DNA of 8,736 bases from an uncultured Prevotellaceae bacterium (lineage in GTDB: Bacteria; Bacteroidota; Bacteroidia; Bacteroidales; Bacteroidaceae), in contig CALBJW010000190.1 of the NCBI GenBank assembly GCA_937893145.1, positions 1 to 8,736 of the forward strand, written 5' to 3'. Within the stretch, counting starts at the first letter, position 1. Each line of letters opens with the position of its first letter. Shown here piece by piece: positions 1 to 5,074 of this stretch. The position numbers and the translations under genes are program-made. The notes under the pieces were generated by a model. It saw only the letters and a list, made by a program, of their open reading frames with translations, was not told where the DNA came from and did no database searches.

Positions 1-378
1 CATCAGGTCGTCTTCTCGCTGAAGTGGCAGGAGGACTACACCGGCGTGCCGTACCCCTTCCAGAAGTATGACCTCGTCATCCTTGATCCACCAGCTTTTG
101 CCAAGCATAAGGATGCTCTCCGTCATGCTCTGAAGGGCTATACCAAGATCAATCAGAAAGCATTTGAGAAGATCCAGCCCGGAGGAATTCTCTTTACATT
201 CTCATGCTCGCAGGCAGTCAACAAAGATCAGTTCCGCTTAGCCGTCTTCACAGCTGCAGCACAAGCTCATCGCAAGGTTCGCATCCTTCATCAGTTGCAT
301 CAACCTGCCGACCACCCTATCAACATTTATCACCCAGAAGGTGAATATTTGAAAGGACTTGTACTTTATGTTGAATAA
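1..378 (+). CDS. Class I SAM-dependent rRNA methyltransferase (RlmI-like), 3' end only
   Basis: This is the C-terminal 125 residues of a methyltransferase whose start lies before the window; the reading frame is open from base 1, so the internal GTG at 46 is not a real start. The diagnostic motif is LVILDPPAFAK (motif IV of SAM-dependent nucleic-acid methyltransferases, DPP followed by aromatic/small residues), about 27 residues in. It is followed by a helix and GGILFTFSCSQAV, the usual next strand, where a serine-cysteine pair is typical of RlmI/RsmB-like enzymes. The ending HPINIYHPEGEYLKGLVLYVE matches the family's last strands (substrate side, hairpin, then stop). Family members of this type (PUA domain plus Rossmann methyltransferase) methylate a cytosine C5 of 23S rRNA using S-adenosylmethionine. 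The family call is firm; the exact target base cannot be judged from this fragment. The gene is followed by a strong hairpin, so it is the last gene of its transcript. Confidence 0.88.
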   Translation, partial: HQVVFSLKWQEDYTGVPYPFQKYDLVILDPPAFAKHKDALRHALKGYTKINQKAFEKIQPGGILFTFSCSQAVNKDQFRLAVFTAAAQAHRKVRILHQLHQPADHPINIYHPEGEYLKGLVLYVE

Positions 379-392
379 AACAATAAGAAAAC

Positions 393-431
393 GCCTCAGT
401 TTAGTTAAAAAAACTTAAACTGAGGCATTTT
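393..431 (+). terminator. Intrinsic terminator after the methyltransferase gene
   Basis: A perfect 11-bp stem (gcctcagttta at 393-403 with taaactgaggc at 416-426) encloses a 12-base A-rich loop and is followed by attttgtct. It begins 15 bases after the methyltransferase stop. A-rich sequence on its left side means it might also stop transcription coming from the other strand. It separates the methyltransferase from the downstream repeat-rich region. Confidence 0.85.
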
Positions 432-467
432 GTCTATATATATTATATGTATATTAATAAAAATACG

Positions 468-475
468 TACCTTTG
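468..475 (+). promoter_or_regulatory. Bacteroidetes-type -7 box, candidate promoter
   Basis: TACCTTTG matches the Bacteroidetes -7 consensus TAnnTTTG at all six fixed positions and lies in AT-rich DNA. No good TTTG -33 element is visible at the expected distance upstream (about 444-449), so the match is partial. A transcript from here would begin near 482 and run into the two hairpins at 521-582, with no convincing open reading frame, which suggests a short non-coding RNA if the promoter is active. Confidence 0.45.
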
Positions 476-520
476 CAATGTGTTTTTCATGGTATTAGAT
501 TTATTTTAAGGTTAGTAAAG

Positions 521-552
521 ATTGCTTGTCGTGATGATAAGCAATTTTTTTT
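521..552 (+). terminator. Hairpin with T8 tract, terminator-like
   Basis: attgcttgtc (521-530) pairs with gataagcaat (536-545), a 10-bp stem with one G-U pair and a 5-base loop, directly followed by eight T (545-552). This is the classic form of an intrinsic terminator. It sits about 40 bases after the expected start site of the box at 468-475 and has no gene directly before it, so it could end a very short RNA or act as an attenuator. Its left arm can also pair with bases 564-569 inside the next hairpin. Confidence 0.6.
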
Positions 553-582
553 ACGCTTTACTGAGCAATCAGTAAAGCGTAA
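551..582 (+). other. Perfect 14-bp hairpin with GCAA (GNRA) tetraloop
   Basis: ttacgctttactga (551-564) is exactly complementary to tcagtaaagcgtaa (569-582), with loop gcaa (565-568). In RNA this is a very stable 14-bp stem closed by a GNRA tetraloop. It starts inside the T tract of the preceding hairpin and is followed by tttgttta, a weak U run, so it may be a second, back-up terminator or the 3' end of a small RNA. The sequence agtaaag of its right arm (571-577) is also found at 514-520, just before the first hairpin. Confidence 0.65.
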
Positions 583-637
583 TTTGTTTAAATCGAATAA
601 CAACAGAAAAGCACTCTTCTGCACAAGATTTTCACTC

Positions 638-721
638 ATCACCACCATTTTGGGCTTATTACCCTTGTAATCAACCTATTAAAGCAAAAATCATCACCAT
701 TTTATCACCACTTTATCACCA
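638..721 (+). repeat. ATCACCA direct repeats on an 11-bp grid
   Basis: ATCACCA occurs at 638-644, 693-699, 704-710 and 715-721. The last three are consecutive 11-bp units (atcaccatttt, atcaccacttt, atcaccataat), and the first is exactly 55 bp (five units) before the second. A spacing of one helical turn would place all copies on the same face of the DNA, as expected for cooperative protein binding. The binding protein is not identifiable from the sequence. Confidence 0.7.
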
Positions 722-762
722 TAATCTCAGGAAGTCCTTTGGACAAGTCCAACGAATGGGAA

Positions 763-827
763 AATAAGATATACTATCTTATTGCAGAAGATATACTATC
801 TTATTCGATAAGATATACTATCTTATT
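763..827. repeat. Three 22-bp-spaced palindromes (aataagata-tac-tatcttatt)
   Basis: Three copies of an inverted repeat have centres at 773, 795 and 817, exactly 22 bp apart. The core AAGATA-TAC-TATCTTATT is identical in all three. Copy 1 (763-783) has perfect 9-bp arms; copies 2 (785-805) and 3 (807-827) keep the right arm whole and vary only in the outermost left-arm bases. The form fits a triplicated operator for a dimeric regulator bound on one DNA face, upstream of the promoter at 936-943. It could also belong to a dispersed intergenic repeat family. As RNA each copy would be only a short hairpin with a 3-base loop. Confidence 0.8.
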
Positions 828-935
828 TCAAACACATGCGGTCGTGTTAGTTCAAACGTGCAGAGAAAATTTCTGATAAACACGTGAAAGGAGCGAAATA
901 GACTTCATTATGCGGGAATTTACAAATATAATTTG

Positions 936-943
936 TATCTTTG
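936..943 (+). promoter_or_regulatory. Bacteroidetes -7 promoter box for the 1063-4972 operon
   Basis: TATCTTTG fits TAnnTTTG exactly, in AT-rich DNA, and is followed by gcaaaaat, a typical Bacteroidales promoter context. Transcription would begin near 950, right where the tandem leader repeats start, giving a leader of about 113 bases. A clear -33 TTTG is not seen; only a weak TT-containing stretch lies near 916-920. It is the most likely promoter for the three-gene operon. Confidence 0.65.
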
Positions 944-947
944 CAAA

Positions 948-1071
948 AATTATATAGATATGGTATTAATTATATAGATATGACACTAATCATATAGATA
1001 CGGCAATTAATTTTTATAGATATAGCATCAATTATATAGATACGACAACTAAATATATAGATATGGCTTTA
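948..1071 (+). repeat. Six degenerate 20-22 bp tandem repeats forming the operon leader
   Basis: The core TATATAGATA, or a close variant, begins at 951, 971, 991, 1013, 1033 and 1054. Units are about aat-TATATAGATA-(t/c)-g followed by 6-7 variable bases. Unit lengths are 20, 20, 21, 21, 21 and 21. The sixth copy contains the start codon of the next gene at 1063-1065. At the equivalent place copies 1 and 2 have ATG, copies 3 and 5 ACG, and copy 4 ATA. The array fills nearly the whole predicted 5' untranslated leader, so a change in copy number would change leader length. The conserved block next to the start may matter for translation, since no Shine-Dalgarno sequence is present. Confidence 0.85.
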
Positions 1072-1647
1072 GATACAAGCAATATGTTGAGTAAGAACGT
1101 GGTTCTTATCGACGCAAGTTATATAGACAAGGTGGCATCCGACTTTGCTTTGAACTTCGGTCGAATGCTGATGAGAGATATTCCAAAGGCAGACCTCGCC
1201 CTTTGGTTGGACTGTGTGGCACTTGATGGTGGCATCGAACCTGGAGAAAACGACATACAGGTTATCTTCATCTATAACGACGAGATGCTCAAGAACTTTG
1301 CACCATCGAACCTGAAGGACGAGATTGATAATAAGGCTTTCAAGGACAACCTTGGCGAGTTCACTATGGAGGCGTACAAGGTAGCCAATGATGTGACAAA
1401 CATTGGAGAGCAGTTTACAGAAACACTTCGTGTACTCGTCGATGCAGAAAACGTGGAGAACATCCTCGCCATTCCTGACATGGAAGCATACGGAGAGATG
1501 GCGAAGCAAGTGCTCAGCAAGAACGAGAAGAAACAAGTTACGCTCTACTCCATCCAACCACAAAGTGGTAAGGGATTCGACCTGCAGCAGTTAGGATTCT
1601 CCGTTGTTCACGCTCTCGGTATTAGTAGTGAAGAACTTCAAGCATAA
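1063..1647 (+). CDS. Conserved Bacteroidales protein of unknown function (possibly DUF6621)
   Basis: This 194-residue protein has no signal peptide and no membrane segment, so it should be cytosolic. I do not recognise a biochemical function; length and pattern recall the Bacteroidales family named DUF6621, from memory and not searched. Visible features are a hydrophobic strand ending in aspartate (VVLID, 13-17), a second strand with acidic residues (LALWLDCVALDGG, 45-57), then IQVIFIYND (65-73), a helical middle (84-155) and a last strand (QVTLYSIQP, 158-166). Alternating strands and helices with acidic strand ends recall Rossmann-like or PIN/NYN-like folds, but this is only a guess. The start at 1063 keeps the longest ATG-initiated frame; Met8 (1084) is an alternative, just before the conserved-looking strand. 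The gene lies 33 bp before the amino acid symporter gene and is probably co-transcribed with it. Confidence 0.8.
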   Translation: MALDTSNMLSKNVVLIDASYIDKVASDFALNFGRMLMRDIPKADLALWLDCVALDGGIEPGENDIQVIFIYNDEMLKNFAPSNLKDEIDNKAFKDNLGEFTMEAYKVANDVTNIGEQFTETLRVLVDAENVENILAIPDMEAYGEMAKQVLSKNEKKQVTLYSIQPQSGKGFDLQQLGFSVVHALGISSEELQA

Positions 1648-1680
1648 CACAATAACAAACACATAAAACACATAAACGAT

Positions 1681-3063
1681 ATGGAAACATTTCTCCGAGT
1701 AATAGAAGAAATTAGTGGTATTGTATGGGGATGGCCAATGATTATCCTCTTGTTGGGTACACATATATTCTTGACAATCAAGCTGAAGTTCCCACAACGA
1801 AAGATATTCACAGCCGTCAAGCTATCAGTAAAGAAAGACAAGGACTCGACTGGAGACGTGAGCCAGTTTGCAGCACTTGCAACATCACTCGCCGCAACAA
1901 TCGGAACTGGTAACATTATCGGTGTGGCAACAGCAGTCAGTCTTGGCGGTCCTGGTGCCGTGCTATGGTGCTGGTTGACAGGTGTATTTGGTATCGCAAC
2001 AAAATACAGCGAAGGTCTGCTTGCCATCAAGTATCGCCAGAAGACAGCAGACGGAAACATGCTCGGCGGTCCGATGTACGCTTTGGAAAAGGGACTCGGA
2101 CAGAGATGGTTGGGTGTTGTGTTCTGCGTATTCGCAGCTATTGCAGCATTTGGTATTGGTAACACCGTGCAGGCAAACGCCATTAGCGAGAACTTATCAC
2201 TTGTGTGTCAAGGGTTTGCAGAACCAGACACCACAAAGATGATAACAGGATTCACACTTGCAGCAATAGTAGGTTTCGTGATTATTGGCGGTGTGAAGAG
2301 CATAGCAAACTGGTGTACAGCCCTCGTACCTTTGATGGCATTGCTCTACGTCGTAGGATGTGTGTACATCCTTGTCATCAACGGAAGTTATATTGGTCAG
2401 GCATTCACACTCATCTTCAACGAAGCATTCTCGACAAAGGCTGTGACTGGTGGTACTGCAGGAACCGTACTCATGGTAGCAGCACGCTATGGTATTGCTC
2501 GTGGCCTCTTCTCGAATGAGTCGGGTATGGGTTCGGCTCCTATCGTTGCAGCAGCAGCACAGACACGAAACCCTGTACGTCAAGCACTTGTGTCAAGTAC
2601 AGGTACATTCTGGGATACAGTCGTGATATGTGCTATCACAGGACTTGTCATCGTGACAAGCATCATTGCCAACCCAGATATTAGTCAGGAAGATGGTGGT
2701 ATGCTCACAAAGAAAGCATTCGGTATGATACCAGTCGTAGGAACACCAATCCTCACATTTGGCATCATCACTTTTGCCTTCTCCACAATCCTCGGTTGGA
2801 GTTACTACGGTGAACGTGCTATGGAATACCTTGCAGGCAAGAAGAGCATCATCTTCTACCGTGTCATCTGGATTCTGTTGATTTATGCAGGTTCAACAAT
2901 GAGCCTAAGTCTTGTATGGAACCTTGCCGACATTATGAATGCCTTGATGGCAATTCCAAACCTCATTTCTCTTCTCTTCCTCTCGGGTGTAATAGCAAGA
3001 GAGACACAGCATTACCTCTGGGAAAAGAATCTGGATGAGGACATGAATGAAAACGATTTTTAA
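1681..3063 (+). CDS. Alanine/glycine:cation symporter (AGCS family, AlsT/DagA-like)
   Basis: This 460-residue inner-membrane transporter takes up alanine, glycine or a similar small amino acid with Na+ or H+. Family signatures are clear: GTGNIIGVATAVSLGGPGAV (75-94), the substrate/ion-site region of AGCS proteins; ATKYSEGLLAIKYR (106-119); GGPMYALEKGLG (129-140); GIGNTVQANAISE (158-170); NESGMGSAPIVAAAAQTRNP (279-298) followed by VRQ; and WSYYGERAMEYL (373-384). About ten to eleven membrane segments are spread from residue 19 to 437, and the length is normal for the family. The charged tail (DEDMNENDF) lies in the cytosol. The start ATG follows an A-rich stretch without a Shine-Dalgarno sequence, usual for Bacteroidetes. 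The gene sits 33 bp after the unknown gene and 25 bp before the antiporter gene. The family is certain; the exact substrate and coupling ion are not. Confidence 0.95.
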   Translation: METFLRVIEEISGIVWGWPMIILLLGTHIFLTIKLKFPQRKIFTAVKLSVKKDKDSTGDVSQFAALATSLAATIGTGNIIGVATAVSLGGPGAVLWCWLTGVFGIATKYSEGLLAIKYRQKTADGNMLGGPMYALEKGLGQRWLGVVFCVFAAIAAFGIGNTVQANAISENLSLVCQGFAEPDTTKMITGFTLAAIVGFVIIGGVKSIANWCTALVPLMALLYVVGCVYILVINGSYIGQAFTLIFNEAFSTKAVTGGTAGTVLMVAARYGIARGLFSNESGMGSAPIVAAAAQTRNPVRQALVSSTGTFWDTVVICAITGLVIVTSIIANPDISQEDGGMLTKKAFGMIPVVGTPILTFGIITFAFSTILGWSYYGERAMEYLAGKKSIIFYRVIWILLIYAGSTMSLSLVWNLADIMNALMAIPNLISLLFLSGVIARETQHYLWEKNLDEDMNENDF

Positions 3064-3088
3064 GAAACTTCGATAACCCCAGTTCGTT

Positions 3089-4972
3089 ATGATAGAAGAC
3101 CTTTGTGTGATAATGTTGACAGCGGGCATCACAAGCTTGCTCTTCAAACTGTTCAAGCAACCAGTCGTGTTGGGATACATCGTGGCAGGTATGCTTGTGG
3201 GACCTCACATGCTTGGAGAATCGTGGATTTCAAACGAGCAAAGTGTTGACACATGGGGAGAAATTGGTGTGCTCTTCCTTCTTTTTTCCTTAGGACTTGA
3301 GTTCAGTTTTAAGAAGTTGATACAGGTAGGAAGCACAGCCGTCATAGGAGCAGGTGTGATTGTTGTGGGCATGATGACATCGGGATTCCTTGTTGGAAAA
3401 GCATTCGGATGGTCAGACATGAACGCACTATTCCTTGGTGGAATGCTCTGTATGTCGTCCACAACCATAGTGTTCAAGGCAATAGAAGACAGCGGATTGC
3501 GTTCGCACAAATTCGCAAAGGTATGTTTCGGAATACTCATCGTAGAAGACCTCTTTGCTGTTGTGCTGATGGTGCTGCTCACTTCCATCGCCGTGAAGAA
3601 CACGTTTGAAGGAGGCGAGATGCTGATGCAGGTGGGAAAACTGGTTGGTTACCTCGTAGCGTGGTTTGTGATTGGCATTCTGATTATTCCAAGTTTCCTG
3701 AAGAGATTCAAGAGTCATCTGAACGATGAGACACTTACCATCTTCTCTATCGGACTTTGCTTGGGCATGGTGCTCCTTGCCGTAAACGCAGGATTCAGTA
3801 GTGCATTAGGAGCATTTGTAATGGGTAGCGTTTTGGCTGAAACTGTTGAAGCAGAGAAGATTGAACATCTTGTACAACCTGTAAAGAATATCTTCGGAAG
3901 TATTTTCTTCGTGTCTGTGGGCATGATGATTGATCCAAACCTATTGGTAAGATATTGGTTGCCAATTACCATTATAACCTTTGTGGTCATCATTGGACAA
4001 ATCTTCTTTGCATCATTAGGAACACTCCTCTCGGGACAGTCCTTGAGAGTGTCGCTCCAGACTGGTTTCTCGTTGGTGCAGATAGGTGAATTTGCGTTCA
4101 TCATAGCTTCGCTCGGCCAAAAACTTGAAGTGACAGACGATAGTCTCTACCCTATTGTTGTGGCAGTTTCGGTCATCACGACCTTCCTCACTCCATACAT
4201 CATGCGACTTGCCTACCCTACTCTCGACTTCTGCAATAGGCACATGAACAGCGAGATGAAGTACCTCCTCGACAAGTATGCGGAGGCACGCAACAGCAAG
4301 AGCAACCAGAGCGTGTGGTTGAAGAAGATAGGTCGAGAGATAATGAGATATATTGTTTCGCTTCCTGTACTCAAACTCATTTTCAGCAAGTTCACTAATA
4401 ACCTTTACGCACGCGAGAAGTTGGCTGAAGAAATGAAGACCATCAACAGTTCGTATGTGAACACACTTATGAGTCTTGATATTCACATCTCCGAATTTCT
4501 CATTCCGTTCAATTCTAAGTTCTGCGGAAAGACATTAAAGGAACTGAGCATTCGAAGCCAAACTGGTGCTGCTGTTGTGGGAATAATTCGTGGCGAGATA
4601 ACCATCAACATACCTGGTGGAGAACGTCATGTATATCCACATGACAAACTTGTTGTGGCGGGAACAGACGTGCAGATGGAAGCATTCCAGAAGATGCTCG
4701 ATGGTAGCATCGAAGAGAAAAAGGCGGCAAACAGGTCGAATTCAAAACTTATACTTGACAATCTCATAGTCACGAGCGATTCGCCGTTTATTGGAAAGGA
4801 CCTGATTTCTTCGGGCATTCGAGACAAAGCAAAGTGTTCGGTTATGGGAATTGTCAGAGCAAGCGAGGACATATACATGAATCCAGACCCAAGAATGGTT
4901 ATCCAAGAGGAAGACATCATCATTCTTGTTGGAGAAAAAGAGAGAATCAATATGCTGAAGACACAGAAATAG
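3089..4972 (+). CDS. CPA2-family cation:proton antiporter with two RCK_C (TrkA_C) domains
   Basis: This 627-residue protein has a Na+/H+ (or K+/H+) exchanger core at about 5-375 and a cytosolic tail. Core marks are KQPVVLGYIVAGMLVGPH (23-40), LFLLFSLGLEFSF (62-74), SSTTIVFKAIEDSG (123-136), GILIVEDLFAVVLM (148-161), FSSALGAFVMGSVLAETVEA (236-255) and SLVQIGEFAFIIASLG (328-343). The ion-site pair appears to be E153-D154, where electrogenic relatives have DD and KefC has QD. After a charged, partly helical linker (about 380-460) come two RCK_C modules: about 462-540, with FCGKTLKEL and VYPHDKLVVAG, and about 553-627, with FIGKDL and IQEEDIIILVG. No NAD-binding RCK_N (TrkA_N, GxGxxG) domain is present, unlike KefB/KefC. 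RCK_C domains usually bind small ligands such as cyclic di-AMP or ions, so activity is probably ligand-gated. The gene is 25 bp after the symporter gene and last in the operon. K+ or Na+ preference is open. Confidence 0.93.
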   Translation: MIEDLCVIMLTAGITSLLFKLFKQPVVLGYIVAGMLVGPHMLGESWISNEQSVDTWGEIGVLFLLFSLGLEFSFKKLIQVGSTAVIGAGVIVVGMMTSGFLVGKAFGWSDMNALFLGGMLCMSSTTIVFKAIEDSGLRSHKFAKVCFGILIVEDLFAVVLMVLLTSIAVKNTFEGGEMLMQVGKLVGYLVAWFVIGILIIPSFLKRFKSHLNDETLTIFSIGLCLGMVLLAVNAGFSSALGAFVMGSVLAETVEAEKIEHLVQPVKNIFGSIFFVSVGMMIDPNLLVRYWLPITIITFVVIIGQIFFASLGTLLSGQSLRVSLQTGFSLVQIGEFAFIIASLGQKLEVTDDSLYPIVVAVSVITTFLTPYIMRLAYPTLDFCNRHMNSEMKYLLDKYAEARNSKSNQSVWLKKIGREIMRYIVSLPVLKLIFSKFTNNLYAREKLAEEMKTINSSYVNTLMSLDIHISEFLIPFNSKFCGKTLKELSIRSQTGAAVVGIIRGEITINIPGGERHVYPHDKLVVAGTDVQMEAFQKMLDGSIEEKKAANRSNSKLILDNLIVTSDSPFIGKDLISSGIRDKAKCSVMGIVRASEDIYMNPDPRMVIQEEDIIILVGEKERINMLKTQK

Positions 4973-5012
4973 TCTGCTCAGACAGGCGATTTTGACCGTT
5001 AACAATAGAAAA

Positions 5013-5048
5013 AAGGTGTAGGTGATATAATAAAAAGACCTACACCTT
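5013..5048 (+). terminator. Terminator hairpin after the antiporter gene
   Basis: aaggtgtaggt (5013-5023) pairs perfectly with acctacacctt (5038-5048), an 11-bp stem with a 14-base AT-rich loop. It is 40 bases after the antiporter stop. On the plus strand the following sequence (atacaaatacttt) is only weakly T-rich, while on the minus strand the hairpin is followed by a run of T (complement of the A run at 5009-5014). It most likely ends the 1063-4972 operon and separates it from the helicase-nuclease gene. Confidence 0.7.
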
Positions 5049-5074
5049 ATACAAATACTTTACGCCTAATTATC

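Larger units (their letters stand above)
427..1062. other. 636-bp intergenic region with layered repeats, no convincing gene
   Basis: No convincing protein gene lies between the terminator at 393-426 and the start codon at 1063. From left to right it holds a TAnnTTTG-like box (468-475), two abutting hairpins (521-582), a stretch with no clear feature (583-637), ATCACCA repeats on an 11-bp grid (638-721), a small gtcc-ttt-ggac hairpin near 734-744, three palindromes 22 bp apart (763-827), an unassigned stretch with a short aacac/gtgtt inverted repeat (831-848) and a CACGTG palindrome near 880, a promoter box (936-943) and six tandem leader repeats (948-1071). Each is listed separately. The amount of ordered structure is far more than a promoter for one operon needs. 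Confidence 0.8.

Noticed and set aside
473..670. Small plus-strand open reading frame of 65 codons with a TTG start
   Set aside because: It starts inside the TAnnTTTG promoter-like box and runs through two perfect hairpins and a T8 tract. Its composition (FFLRF, SNNNRK, repeated hydrophobics) follows the underlying structure and resembles no known protein.
638..827. CRISPR array
   Set aside because: The repeats are too short (7-18 bases), the spacing leaves 4 bases or fewer between units, there are no unique spacers of 30 bases or so, and no cas genes are present.
763..827. Invertible promoter or phase-variation switch
   Set aside because: The palindromes are in tandem on a 22-bp period with 4-6 bases between them; they do not flank an invertible segment, and no recombinase gene is nearby.
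690..1062. Replication origin (iterons plus AT-rich unwinding repeats)
   Set aside because: 22-bp repeats, TTATCACCA repeats and AT-rich arrays recall an origin, but TTATCACCA matches the DnaA box TTATCCACA at only 7 of 9 positions, no exact box was found on either strand of this region, and no replication gene is nearby. GC-skew analysis of the whole genome would settle it.
1069..1563. 164-codon minus-strand open reading frame over the 1063 gene
   Set aside because: It lies fully within the plus-strand gene, is rich in Cys and His in the manner of antisense frames, and lacks any recognisable motif or promoter.
1638..2183. 181-codon minus-strand open reading frame over the symporter gene
   Set aside because: It is antisense to the clearly conserved AGCS coding frame. 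The protein has low-complexity, proline- and serine-rich sequence typical of a shadow frame and no start context.
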